From assembly GCA_000434535.1 (NCBI GenBank), contig FR878661.1:3815-23642 (forward strand): a DNA stretch of 19,828 bases, written 5' to 3'. How positions within the stretch are numbered: the first letter of the stretch is position 1; every line of letters begins with the position of its first letter. Below the pieces are notes generated by a model. It was not told the DNA's origin, did not search any database, and saw only the letters and a list, made by a program, of their open reading frames with translations. This stretch comes from Collinsella sp. CAG:166 (GTDB lineage Bacteria; Actinomycetota; Coriobacteriia; Coriobacteriales; Coriobacteriaceae). Made by a program: the position numbers and the translations under genes. This document shows, in pieces, positions 6,696-14,307 of this stretch.

Positions 6696-8927
6696 GTGGC
6701 ACACAACAAACTGGAGACAAGCCCCCAAGACCAGCGTGGTCAAGGCGGGCACGGAGCCATCCCCCTCTCCGCTGGCATGCTGCTCGTAACGCTCGGCGTC
6801 GTCTATGGCGACATCGGCACGAGCCCCATGTACACCATGAAATCAATCGTCGCCAACAACGGCGGCATCGGTACCGTCAGCGAGGACATGATCCTGGGCG
6901 CGCTTTCGCTCGTCATCTGGACCATGACGCTCGTGACCACGGTCAAGTACGTGGTAATCGCCATGAAGGCCGACAACCACAACGAAGGCGGCATCTTCGC
7001 CCTGTTTAGCCTGGTGCGCAAGGTGGCACCGTGGCTGATTCTCCCCGCCATGATCGGCGGTGCGGCACTGCTCGCCGACGGCATCCTCACCCCCGCGGTC
7101 ACGGTCACCACGGCCATTGAGGGTCTGCGCACCATCGAATGGGGCCATGCGCTGCTGGGCGACGGCCAGACCAACGTCATCATCATCACCATCATCATTA
7201 TCTGTGGCCTATTTGCCATGCAGCGCGCCGGTACCTCGTCGATCGGCAAGCTGTTCGGCCCGCTCATGACGCTGTGGTTCCTGTTCTTAGCTGGCGCCGG
7301 TCTGTTCAACATGCTCGGCAACCTGTCCATCTTGCGCGCACTCAACCCCATCCGCGGTGTCATGTTCCTGTTCTCGCCCATCAACCACTCGGGCATTATG
7401 GTGCTCGGCTTCGTCTTTCTGTCGACGACCGGCGCCGAAGCGCTCTATTCAGACATGGGCCACGTAGGCAAGGCCAACATCTACGCATCCTGGCCGTTTG
7501 TTAAGGCGGCGCTAATCCTTAACTACCTGGGTCAGGGCGCTTGGCTGCTCGCCAACAATTCCAATCCCCAGATGCTCGCGATGGATATCGTCAACCCGTT
7601 CTATATGATGCTTCCCGAGCCCCTGCGCCCCTTTGCCATCGTGCTTTCGGCCGTGGCGGCCATCATTGCCTCGCAGGCGCTCATCACCGGCTCGTTCTCG
7701 CTGGTATCCGAGGCCACGCGCCTCAACCTTATGCCGCATCTGCGCATCCACTACCCCAGCGACACCAAGGGCCAGCTCTATATTCCGCTCGTCAACAACA
7801 TCATGTGGGTCGGCTGCATCTTCATCGTGCTGCTGTTCCAAAACTCCGAGCGCATGGAGAGCGCCTACGGCCTCGCCATTACCGTGACCATGCTCATGAC
7901 CACGACGCTTTTGACGAGCTATATCGCTGGCATTCTCAAGCACAAGCTGGGCGCCTGCGTCTTCGCCCTGCTCTTCGGTGCCATTGAGCTGTGCTTCTTC
8001 GCCTCGTGCCTCACCATGTTCTTTGACGGCGGCTATGTGATGATCTTCCTGGCCGCACTGCTGTTTGGCCTTATGTATGTGTGGCGTCGCGGCACCGCCA
8101 TCGAGCGCACGCAGACGATCCTGCTGCCCGTCTCCAAGTACATCGACCAGCTCAACCGCCTGCGCAATGACGAGACCTACCCCGTGCTCGCCGACAACCT
8201 GGTGTTCCTCACCAACAGCCCCGATCCGCTCACGCTCGACCGCGACGTGCTCTATTCCATCCTGGACAAGCACCCCAAGCGCGCCAAGGCATATTGGTTC
8301 ATTAACGTGCACGTTACCGACGAACCCTATACGCACGAGTATTCCGTCGAGACCTTTGGAACGGACTTTTTGTTCCGCGTGCGCCTGGACCTGGGCTTTA
8401 AGGTCAACCAGCGCGTTAATGCCTACCTGCGCCAGATCGTTGGCGACTTGATGGCATCGGGTGAGCTGCCGCCGCAGCATCACACCTACTCCATCTACGA
8501 GACACGCGGCAACGTAGGCGACTTCCGTTTTTGCATGCTGCGCAAGATGCTCGCCCCCGAAACGGACATCAACCGCAATGACCACCGCGTCATGGCCATC
8601 AAGTACGCCGTCCGCCGCGCTTGCGGAAGCCCGGCACGCTGGTACGGTCTAGAGAACTCGGCCATCATCATCGAGTACGTGCCGCTGTTTGCCCGCATGC
8701 GCCCGGCCGTTAAGCTCGTGCGCACCCAGGTGCCGCTCGAGGTTCAGATCGAAGAAGCCGAGGAAATGGAAGTCGATATCTTCTCGGACGACTTGGTCAA
8801 CGGCAACGAGGCCGGTAGAGACATGAACGTCGATCCCACCGAGCTGCTCGAGAGCGTCGCCGATACACCCGAACAGCAACAGCTCGACGGCCTCGAGAGT
8901 GAACAACTCAACGACGCCAACTTCTAG
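6696..8927 (+). CDS. kup: Kup-type potassium uptake transporter
   Basis: This 743-residue protein is a Kup/HAK/KUP family potassium uptake protein, probably a K+/H+ symporter. The family signature GVVYGDIGTSP is at residues 34-44, followed by some twelve membrane helices up to about residue 465, with conserved FLSTTGAEALYSDMGH mid-way. A long cytoplasmic C-terminal domain (about 470-743) ends in an acidic tail. It is longer than E. coli Kup (622), the excess being in the C-terminal region. I chose the GTG at 6696, with AAGGGAG five bases before it; the ATG at 6678 in frame overlaps that site and lacks its own. It is a single-gene unit closed by the terminator at 8948-8986. The leader dyad at 6653-6673 is the only regulatory hint. 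Confidence 0.93.
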   Translation: MAHNKLETSPQDQRGQGGHGAIPLSAGMLLVTLGVVYGDIGTSPMYTMKSIVANNGGIGTVSEDMILGALSLVIWTMTLVTTVKYVVIAMKADNHNEGGIFALFSLVRKVAPWLILPAMIGGAALLADGILTPAVTVTTAIEGLRTIEWGHALLGDGQTNVIIITIIIICGLFAMQRAGTSSIGKLFGPLMTLWFLFLAGAGLFNMLGNLSILRALNPIRGVMFLFSPINHSGIMVLGFVFLSTTGAEALYSDMGHVGKANIYASWPFVKAALILNYLGQGAWLLANNSNPQMLAMDIVNPFYMMLPEPLRPFAIVLSAVAAIIASQALITGSFSLVSEATRLNLMPHLRIHYPSDTKGQLYIPLVNNIMWVGCIFIVLLFQNSERMESAYGLAITVTMLMTTTLLTSYIAGILKHKLGACVFALLFGAIELCFFASCLTMFFDGGYVMIFLAALLFGLMYVWRRGTAIERTQTILLPVSKYIDQLNRLRNDETYPVLADNLVFLTNSPDPLTLDRDVLYSILDKHPKRAKAYWFINVHVTDEPYTHEYSVETFGTDFLFRVRLDLGFKVNQRVNAYLRQIVGDLMASGELPPQHHTYSIYETRGNVGDFRFCMLRKMLAPETDINRNDHRVMAIKYAVRRACGSPARWYGLENSAIIIEYVPLFARMRPAVKLVRTQVPLEVQIEEAEEMEVDIFSDDLVNGNEAGRDMNVDPTELLESVADTPEQQQLDGLESEQLNDANF

Positions 8928-8947
8928 CGACGTCACAAATCAACGAC

Positions 8948-8986
8948 AGCGGCCCTGCACCTCACGGGAGATGCAGGGCCGCTTTG
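8948..8986 (+). terminator. Intrinsic terminator between kup and the bile salt hydrolase
   Basis: AGCGGCCCTGCA (8948-8959) pairs perfectly with TGCAGGGCCGCT (8972-8983) around a 12-base loop, followed by TTTGC. It lies between convergent genes and may serve both, though the U-tract is short on either side. Confidence 0.8.
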
Positions 8987-9006
8987 CATTGCGGTAAAGC
9001 TATCGG

Positions 9007-9972
9007 CTACGAACGGCGCGGCTCGGGAACCACGAGCCTATCGGGGCTCGCGCCCTCGGCATCCATCAGGCTCACGTAGCGAATCGACGGATCCCCATAC
9101 ATCGCGTAGTAATAATTGCCCGTGCGCGCGCTAAAGCATCCGGTGTAGATGGTCTTCTCGAACTTGCCGTCGCCCATCCTGGACGCTCCCTCGATCATCA
9201 CCACGCCCTCGAGTGAACGGAACATACGGACGACGTTTTCGGTCTCGCTCTCCTTTTGCGGGTAATTGGCATTGAGGTACGCCGCCTTTACAAAACGGCT
9301 CGGCGAATAGCAATCGCCCGGAATGCCGCGCATGCCGGCACCGGCTCCATAGGGCTTAAGCTCGGCGCCACGCCACGTCGCCGTTTGCGGAAAATCGCTT
9401 GTGGCGGTGATATAGGTGCGTAGGTTTTCCATATGCCACGGGAAGCTCGGCTGATTGGCAAGGGTGTCGACCGGATCGTCGTATACATGCAGGCCGTCAG
9501 CCATCATCTCGACCACGATGCTGCGTTGGCTGTCGCCGATAATCCAATGGAGCAGTGACACGCCCAGCCCCTCTCCGGCAGATTTGGCGACAATCACCGT
9601 ATCGCACAGCGCGGCCTCGACCTCATCGACCGTCGAGAACGTCGCTGCCACCCACAGGGGAAACTCATAGGCAGCGATATTGTTCTTGCCGTCGACAGGG
9701 CCCTCGGCATACTCGGCATAACCCGGGAAATTGAGACCCGCCACGGCGAGGCCCGCATCGTTGCCGCAGTCGAAGAACATAGGGTAGTTCTCGTAATCGA
9801 TGCACATGCCGATTACCGCGTGCGCCGCCGACGCATCGTCGATAAACGAATACGGGACGTGGAACCCGCGCGGCATCACGCGAACCTGTTGGCCGTAGTC
9901 AAAGCTCCAGTCTAGGTTGCGGCCTAGATACATGTGACCAGAATTATCGGTAAATCGAATGCTTGTACACAT
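9007..9972 (-). CDS. bsh: Bile salt hydrolase (choloylglycine hydrolase family)
   Basis: This 321-residue Ntn-hydrolase cleaves the amide bond of glycine- or taurine-conjugated bile acids; penicillin V acylases are the close alternative. Start MCTSIRF at 9972 puts the nucleophile at Cys2, exposed after Met removal, and AGGAGG lies directly upstream. The frame continues 46 codons further but that would bury the Cys. Conserved residues visible are R18 and D21 in GRNLDW, N81 in GLNFPGY, N173 in LANQPSF, and R226 in GDCYSPSRFVKAAYL. These correspond to the known active-site Cys2/Arg18/Asp21/Asn82/Asn175/Arg228 set. No signal peptide is present, so it is cytoplasmic. The gene lies downstream of the deformylase-like gene but a terminator separates them. 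The distinction between bile salt and penicillin specificity rests on inference from the gut-type setting. Confidence 0.88.
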   Translation of the reverse strand: MCTSIRFTDNSGHMYLGRNLDWSFDYGQQVRVMPRGFHVPYSFIDDASAAHAVIGMCIDYENYPMFFDCGNDAGLAVAGLNFPGYAEYAEGPVDGKNNIAAYEFPLWVAATFSTVDEVEAALCDTVIVAKSAGEGLGVSLLHWIIGDSQRSIVVEMMADGLHVYDDPVDTLANQPSFPWHMENLRTYITATSDFPQTATWRGAELKPYGAGAGMRGIPGDCYSPSRFVKAAYLNANYPQKESETENVVRMFRSLEGVVMIEGASRMGDGKFEKTIYTGCFSARTGNYYYAMYGDPSIRYVSLMDAEGASPDRLVVPEPRRS

Positions 9973-10032
9973 AGCGCCTCCTAGCTCAATGTTCTTGCTA
10001 AGCTTATTGTCACCAGACAAAGGAGCGCTAAA

Positions 10033-10070
10033 CACAAAAGCCGGACATGACAACAATGTCATGCCCGGGC
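10033..10070 (-). terminator. Intrinsic terminator after the deformylase-like gene
   Basis: On the minus strand GGGCATGACA pairs with TGTCATGTCC around TTGT, extended by GCC/GGC pairs, then CTTTTGTG. It isolates the bile salt hydrolase from the gene upstream of it. Confidence 0.75.
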
Positions 10071-10102
10071 CAAAAGAGGCGAAGTGCGGTGCTGTGGTCA
10101 CC

Positions 10103-10522
10103 CTAGACAAGTTTACCTTGGCAGTGGTCGATCATATGCTGGATCATTTGCGCCTCAAAGCCCGCGTAGTCGCGGCGGCACTCCTTCATCTTGCCATCGA
10201 CGATCTGGTCAAAGGCAACCTTGCACTTGATATAGCGCGTGGACTTGGTGACCTCCTCGTGCGTCAGGCAGCTCTCCTCCATCTTGCTGGCGCCCAGGCC
10301 AAACACCAGACGGGGGTTGTAGAGCACGTGGGGCTCGCCGGCGTCGTCCAGATAGACGCAAACCTTCTTGGTGACGCCAATCTGGTTGGCAGCAAGGCAG
10401 CCGGCATCGTCGAGCGACTTGATGGTATCGATCAGGTCCTGTGCGACCGACTCGTCCTCGACGGTCGCAACCTCGCAACGCTGGGACAGGATAGCCTCGT
10501 CGTGGCAAAGCTCTTTAATCAT
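10103..10522 (-). CDS. Peptide deformylase-like protein lacking the catalytic glutamate
   Basis: This 139-residue protein has the peptide deformylase fold as judged by its three motifs. Motif 1 is GCLAANQIG (residues 41-49; usual G-x-G-x-A-A-P-Q), motif 2 is EESCLT (82-87; usual EGCLS) and motif 3 is QHMIDH (128-133; usual QHExDH). The metal ligands C85, H129 and H133 and the motif-1 glutamine are kept. The catalytic Glu is Met130 (ATG codon), two base changes from GAG, so a single sequencing error is unlikely. True deformylases remove the formyl group from nascent proteins; without the Glu this activity should be lost or very low. It resembles the short deformylase-like proteins of clostridia. 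The start at 10522 has GGAGG five to six bases upstream. It may bind metal or formylated peptide without cleavage; that is speculation. Confidence 0.8.
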   Translation of the reverse strand: MIKELCHDEAILSQRCEVATVEDESVAQDLIDTIKSLDDAGCLAANQIGVTKKVCVYLDDAGEPHVLYNPRLVFGLGASKMEESCLTHEEVTKSTRYIKCKVAFDQIVDGKMKECRRDYAGFEAQMIQHMIDHCQGKLV

Positions 10523-10560
10523 ACGTTCCTCCATAGGGGTCGTTGTAACCGCTTAAGTAT

Positions 10561-10595
10561 ACGGTACCCACACATTTTCATGCGAAAAATACCGT
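10561..10595. promoter_or_regulatory. Nested dyads between the deformylase-like gene and the purine permease
   Basis: ACGGTA (10561-10566) and TACCGT (10590-10595) flank TTTTC-ATGC-GAAAA (10575-10588). Directly next to it, TATACT on the minus strand (10561-10556) is a good -10 for the deformylase-like gene, without a clear -35. An operator for that promoter is plausible. Confidence 0.4.
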
Positions 10596-10654
10596 CCGTC
10601 TGCTACAAAGCGCCGAACATCAACATGCGAGGAACAACAGCGTCGTAAAGGGGC

Positions 10655-10698
10655 TATAGTGGGTGAGTTCGTGTCAATCGGCCTAAACTCGGGGCCGA
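10655..10698 (+). promoter_or_regulatory. Possible promoter and leader hairpin of the purine permease
   Basis: TATAGT (10655-10660) is a candidate -10 with no good -35. A small hairpin TCGGCC (10678-10683) / GGCCGA (10693-10698) lies just before the ribosome binding site (AAGGAAAGG, 10701-10709). It does not match a purine riboswitch and is too weak to call an attenuator. Confidence 0.3.
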
Positions 10699-10715
10699 AC
10701 AAGGAAAGGGTATGC

Positions 10716-12026
10716 ATGGACGAACTATTTCACGTCAGCGAGCGCAAGTCCACAATCGGGACCGAACTCCGCGCCGGACTGACAACATTCCTGGCGATGG
10801 CCTACATCATCGCCGTCAACCCCGCGGTGCTCTCGGGCGCTGGCATCGATGCGGGAGCGCTCGCCTGCGCCACCTGCCTGGGCGCCGGCATCATGACCAT
10901 CTGCATGGGCATCTTCGCCAACCGCCCGCTCGCCTGCGCGTCGGGCTTAGGCGTCAACGCGATGATCGCCGGAATCACCACCACCGTCTGCGGCGGTGAC
11001 TGGCACGTGGCCATGAGCGTCATCTTCCTTGAGGGCGTCGTCATCTTGCTGCTCGTGCTTTGTGGCCTGCGCGAGGCCATCATGGACGCCATCCCGGTTG
11101 TCCTGCGTCACGCCATCTCGGTGGGTCTGGGCCTGTTCATCGCCATGATTGGCCTGTGCGATGCCGGCATTATCACCGCTGGCGCCGGTACACTCGTCGG
11201 TCTGGGCGACATCACCTCCCCCACCTTCATCGTCGGCATCATCTCCATCCTGGTGACGGTCGCCCTCGCCTGCCGCAACGTCCCCGGCTCGCTGCTCATC
11301 GGCATCGTCGTCGCCGTCATCGCCGGTATCCCCCTAGGTGTGACCCAGGCTCCGACCGGTATCATCGCCCCGCTCGACTTCTCGAGCATCGGTGGCCCCA
11401 TCGCCGACGCCGGCGGCGTGCCCGCCATCGTCAAGGTCCTTACCGACCCCGCGCTCCTCGTCATCTCGTTCTCGCTGCTCATGAGTGACTTCTTCGACAC
11501 CATGGGCACCGCGATGGCCGTGGCCAAGCAGGGCGAGTTCCTCACCGACGACGGCAACGTCGAGAATATCAAGGAGATCCTGATCGTCGACTCCGCCGCC
11601 GCCGCTGTGGGCGGTTTCATGGGCGTCTCCTCCATCACCACCTTCGTCGAGTCCACCTCTGGCGCTGCCGACGGTGGCCGCACGGGCCTCACCTCCGTCA
11701 CCACCGGCGTGCTGTTCATTCTCGCCGCGTTCTTCTCCCCCATCGTCACCATCGTTTCCAGCGCCGCCACCTGCGGTGCTCTGGTCTACGTCGGCTACCT
11801 CATGATGAGCGAGGCCTCCGAGATCGACTGGTCCGACGTGTCGCAGGGTTTCCCGGCGTTTATGATTGTCGCCGGCGTGCCCTTCACCTACTCCATCTCT
11901 GCCGGCATTGGCCTGGGCTTTATCGCCTACGTGGTCGTCGCGCTCTTTAAGGGCGAAGCTTCCAAGATCAAGCCGCTCATGTGGATCGCAGCCCTCGCCT
12001 TCCTCGTCTACTTCTTCGTAGCGTAG
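10716..12026 (+). CDS. AzgA-type adenine/guanine/hypoxanthine permease
   Basis: This 436-residue integral membrane protein belongs to the AzgA/PbuG branch of the NCS2 nucleobase transporters, which bring purine bases into the cell by proton symport. Visible features are the N-terminal ELRAGLTTFLAMAYIIAVNP (residues 17-36), ASGLGVNAMIA (75-85), the SDFFDTMGT motif (257-265), VESTSG (311-316) and GGRTGL (320-325), all typical of this branch, with about 12-14 membrane helices. I chose the ATG at 10716 after AAGGAAAGGG; a frame extension to 10659 has no ribosome site. It ends in a strong terminator. Remarkably, its last 14 codons and terminator recur at 14058-14169, between the two surface-protein genes, as a relic of duplication. 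Exact purine preference is not deducible. Confidence 0.9.
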   Translation: MDELFHVSERKSTIGTELRAGLTTFLAMAYIIAVNPAVLSGAGIDAGALACATCLGAGIMTICMGIFANRPLACASGLGVNAMIAGITTTVCGGDWHVAMSVIFLEGVVILLLVLCGLREAIMDAIPVVLRHAISVGLGLFIAMIGLCDAGIITAGAGTLVGLGDITSPTFIVGIISILVTVALACRNVPGSLLIGIVVAVIAGIPLGVTQAPTGIIAPLDFSSIGGPIADAGGVPAIVKVLTDPALLVISFSLLMSDFFDTMGTAMAVAKQGEFLTDDGNVENIKEILIVDSAAAAVGGFMGVSSITTFVESTSGAADGGRTGLTSVTTGVLFILAAFFSPIVTIVSSAATCGALVYVGYLMMSEASEIDWSDVSQGFPAFMIVAGVPFTYSISAGIGLGFIAYVVVALFKGEASKIKPLMWIAALAFLVYFFVA

Positions 12027-12052
12027 CGGCAAAGCTGCCAAAGCAGAACACC

Positions 12053-12089
12053 AAAGCGCGGAGTCGCATCGAGCGGCTCCGCGCTTTTC
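12053..12089 (+). terminator. Intrinsic terminator of the purine permease (copy A)
   Basis: AAAGCGCGGAG (12053-12063) pairs with CTCCGCGCTTT (12077-12087), and the U-rich tract TTTTCTTTT follows. A second version occurs at 14130-14169. Confidence 0.9.
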
Positions 12090-12136
12090 TTTTAAAGCCA
12101 GGCAACGCACGGACGCGCGATGTTTTGCTTCCCAAG

Positions 12137-12233
12137 TTTTGGACATTTTGCCCTCCAAACGGCACGACCGCCGGCTACATCCTGCAGATATGCTGGGCTT
12201 AATCGCATAGGCCCTATGAGGATGGGAGTAACC
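12137..12233 (+). promoter_or_regulatory. Conserved leader of surface protein A
   Basis: These 97 bases align without gaps to 14211-14307. The best preserved blocks are CATTTTGCCCTCCAAACGGC, ACCGCCGGC and ATAGGCCCTATGAG just before the ribosome binding site GGGAG. The last includes the palindrome TAGGCCTA-like core ATAGGCCCTAT. The promoter is presumably here but no clean hexamers were found. Confidence 0.45.
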
Positions 12234-14036
12234 ATGGCCGCCTTGTTCACGACCCCCAAGCGCAATGACAAAACCTCTGGAGCCCATTTTGTCGAGCCCG
12301 ACGTGCGCCGTCGCACGCTGCTCGCACACGGAAGCTGGCGCCGCGTGACACGCCGCATCGTTGTAGGCGCCGTATGCGCGCTTACGGTGAGCTCGCTGCT
12401 CATGCCGAGCGTCTCGCTCGCGGCCGAGTGGATGGACGTCGGCGGCGTCCGCCACGAAGCGGCCGCGGGGCCCGCGGGAGACGCCGCCGGCACCTGGAGC
12501 TGGGACGGTGCCGACGATATGAAGCTCAACGGCTATGACGGCGGCGCAATCAATGCTGCAGGCAAGCTCAACATTACGTACGAGGGCAAGAACACCGTGA
12601 AAACCGAGCCCGATTACACCGGAGCCGCCATCAAAGCGCAGGATGGCACTAACCAGAAAGCGGAGTTGAACATAACGAGCTCGAATAGCACGGATGAGCT
12701 CAATGTGACAGCCGAGGCCGATGCAATTAAATCCACAGGCGACCTCTCCATTTCTGGCCCAGGCACTGTGAACACCACAAGCACTACTTCCGACGGAATT
12801 GAGGCAAAGGGCAATCTTTCTATCACGGGCTCGGGCACCGTGAATGCAACGGGCGGTACCGAAGGCATCCAATCCAAGGGCAAGACCACCATCGATTCCT
12901 CTGGCACAGTGATCGCTAAAGGAAGCGAAGGTTACGGCGTCGCCGCGGGCAGTGACCTCATCATCAAAGGCGGTGGCAAGGTAGAAGCAAGCTCGATAGA
13001 AGAAGCGGCGATTTGGGCTAAAGACGGCATCAACATCTCGGGCGGCAGCCAGGTCAAGGCGAACTCCGAGGGAGATCTTGCCGTCGACACTGAGGGCAGT
13101 CTCGCGGTCACGAACGCCTCCCTTGACGCAAGCGGTGTTGAATATGGTGTCTATGCCTACAAGGGCGTTACGCTCGATCACGCGACCGTGACGGTCCGCA
13201 CAAGCGCGAGCGGCGGCCAGGCCATCGCCCTCATCACTGACGGGGACGACATCGTCATCAAGAATGGTTCCATCGTGGACGCGTTCGCGGAAGGCAAATT
13301 CTCGGTTGCAATCTCTACCAGAAACCACCAGCCAAACGTCGCTGGCGGTCACATCTACATCAGCGACTCCGTTGTTAAGGCTATAGCCCGCTATGTCGAG
13401 ACCGGTGGCGATGGCCCCGACTGCTACAGTACAGACCAGGATGGCGAGATCACCCCTGAGCGCAGGGGCGTGAACATCGGCGTCTTTGCTCAGACCAGCG
13501 AGGGCATTATGCCCGCGACCATCTCCATCGTCCGCAGTAAGGTCACGGCCGAGGGAGACACGGCAGCGATCTTCGCCCTTGCCATGAGCGCGGACGGCAA
13601 GGCAATCGGCACCATCGAAATCGAAGGCTCCACCATCCTGACGCCTGAAGGCGGCAAGGTCATTGGCTATCGCAACAAAGAAGAGCTCAGTGAAGGCATC
13701 TCCTACGAGGCAGGTCAAACCATCGGCACGGGCGACGCCACGATCGACTCCCCCTATAACGAAGCTGTCGCCAAGAGCACGGTCATCATGCCTCCCGAGG
13801 AGATCAAACCCGAGGAAAAGCCCGGCGAGACCAAGCCCGAGGGTTCCAAGTCCGAAGGTTCCAAGTCCGAGGGCACGAAGACAACCAAGACCGTTGCAGT
13901 TGCAGCCACGGGGGCCAAGACCACCGGCAAGCTCGCGGCAACCGGCGACGCCTCGAGCGCAGCTATCGTGGCAGCCGCCCTTGCGGGAACAGCCGCCATC
14001 GCCGCAGGCGCCGTGGTGAGCCGCAAGCGCTCGTAA
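12234..14036 (+). CDS. Secreted beta-helix-like surface protein with LAATG sorting signal (copy A)
   Basis: This 600-residue protein has a long basic N-terminus (1-41, ending RRVTRR), a hydrophobic signal segment (42-62) and likely cleavage after SLAA (61-64). The body (65-515) is rich in Gly, Ser, Thr, Asn and short beta-like strands. Residues 169-332 form about seven rungs of 22-24 residues of the type GNLSITGSGTVNATGG-x-EGIQSK, as in right-handed parallel beta-helices. A Pro/Glu/Lys/Ser linker (520-552) follows. The C-terminus has LAATG at 567-571, a hydrophobic helix and the tail RKRS: a cell-wall sorting signal of the LAxTG type used by class E sortases of actinobacteria. The start is the ATG at 12234 after GGGAG. 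Likely wall-anchored; adhesion or glycan binding is a guess. Copy B follows. Confidence 0.82.
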   Translation: MAALFTTPKRNDKTSGAHFVEPDVRRRTLLAHGSWRRVTRRIVVGAVCALTVSSLLMPSVSLAAEWMDVGGVRHEAAAGPAGDAAGTWSWDGADDMKLNGYDGGAINAAGKLNITYEGKNTVKTEPDYTGAAIKAQDGTNQKAELNITSSNSTDELNVTAEADAIKSTGDLSISGPGTVNTTSTTSDGIEAKGNLSITGSGTVNATGGTEGIQSKGKTTIDSSGTVIAKGSEGYGVAAGSDLIIKGGGKVEASSIEEAAIWAKDGINISGGSQVKANSEGDLAVDTEGSLAVTNASLDASGVEYGVYAYKGVTLDHATVTVRTSASGGQAIALITDGDDIVIKNGSIVDAFAEGKFSVAISTRNHQPNVAGGHIYISDSVVKAIARYVETGGDGPDCYSTDQDGEITPERRGVNIGVFAQTSEGIMPATISIVRSKVTAEGDTAAIFALAMSADGKAIGTIEIEGSTILTPEGGKVIGYRNKEELSEGISYEAGQTIGTGDATIDSPYNEAVAKSTVIMPPEEIKPEEKPGETKPEGSKSEGSKSEGTKTTKTVAVAATGAKTTGKLAATGDASSAAIVAAALAGTAAIAAGAVVSRKRS

Positions 14037-14057
14037 ACACTTTTTCGCACGGGACGG

Positions 14058-14102
14058 GTGGATCGCGGCCCTTGCCTTCCTCGTCTACTTCTTCGTAGCG
14101 TA
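14058..14102 (+). pseudogene. Relic of the purine permease 3' end
   Basis: TGGATCGC... through GCGTAA (14059-14103 region) repeats the last 14 codons and stop of the permease (11982-12026). In the matching frame the differences I see are GCA/GCG, CTC/CTT and TAG/TAA, all silent. No start or ribosome site serves it. It marks the left edge of duplication unit B. Confidence 0.85.
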
Positions 14103-14129
14103 AGGGCAAGGCTGCAAAAGCTGAACAAT

Positions 14130-14169
14130 AAAGCGCGGAGTCGCCATGCGGCCCCGCGCTTTTCTTTTA
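14130..14169 (+). terminator. Duplicated permease terminator (copy B), now after surface protein A
   Basis: AAAGCGCGG (14130-14138) pairs with CCGCGCTTT (14154-14162), followed by TTCTTTT. Descended from the same ancestor as 12053-12089; it probably ends transcription of surface protein A. Confidence 0.85.
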
Positions 14170-14210
14170 GCGCCGGTCCCTGCGCCGGCGTGCGGCCTAT
14201 TTCTCCCCCA

Positions 14211-14307
14211 TTTTGGCCATTTTGCCCTCCAAACGGCACTACCGCCGGCAACATCCAGCAGATACGCTGAATCTAGTCGTATAGGCCCTATGAGAACGGG
14301 AGCAACC
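14211..14307 (+). promoter_or_regulatory. Conserved leader of surface protein B
   Basis: Gap-free counterpart of 12137-12233, including the CATTTTGCCCTCCAAACGGC block and ATAGGCCCTATGAG before GGGAG. Conservation across the duplicated pair suggests shared promoter elements, but could also simply reflect a recent origin. Confidence 0.4.

Larger units (their letters stand above)
11981..14057 (+). repeat. Tandem duplication unit A (permease 3' end, terminator, surface protein)
   Basis: Copy A begins at the last codons of the purine permease (GTGGATCGC at 11981) and runs through terminator, 97-base leader and first surface-protein gene. Copy B begins with the same text at 14058, an offset of 2077 bases. 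Order and spacing are preserved, and the leaders at 12137-12233 and 14211-14307 are equal in length with about 14 differences. Confidence 0.85.

Noticed and set aside
7171..7200. The ATCATC-rich run in kup as a microsatellite
   Set aside because: It encodes an Ile-rich membrane helix in frame, which explains the repetition.
7512..8585. A 357-codon minus-strand frame inside kup
   Set aside because: Antisense shadow of the conserved Kup coding sequence, with a His/Gln/Val-rich composition and no motif.
10535..10715. Purine riboswitch before the purine permease
   Set aside because: No three-way junction with the conserved purine-aptamer loops could be traced; only a small hairpin is present.
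11334..13718. A 794-codon open frame on the minus strand
   Set aside because: It runs antisense to the permease end and first surface protein, crosses a terminator, has odd His/Arg/Asp-rich composition and no family signature. It is a by-product of GC-rich codon use on the plus strand.
14058..14270. A 70-codon plus-strand frame in the surface-protein spacer
   Set aside because: It reads the permease relic and terminator out of their original frame, and has no ribosome site.
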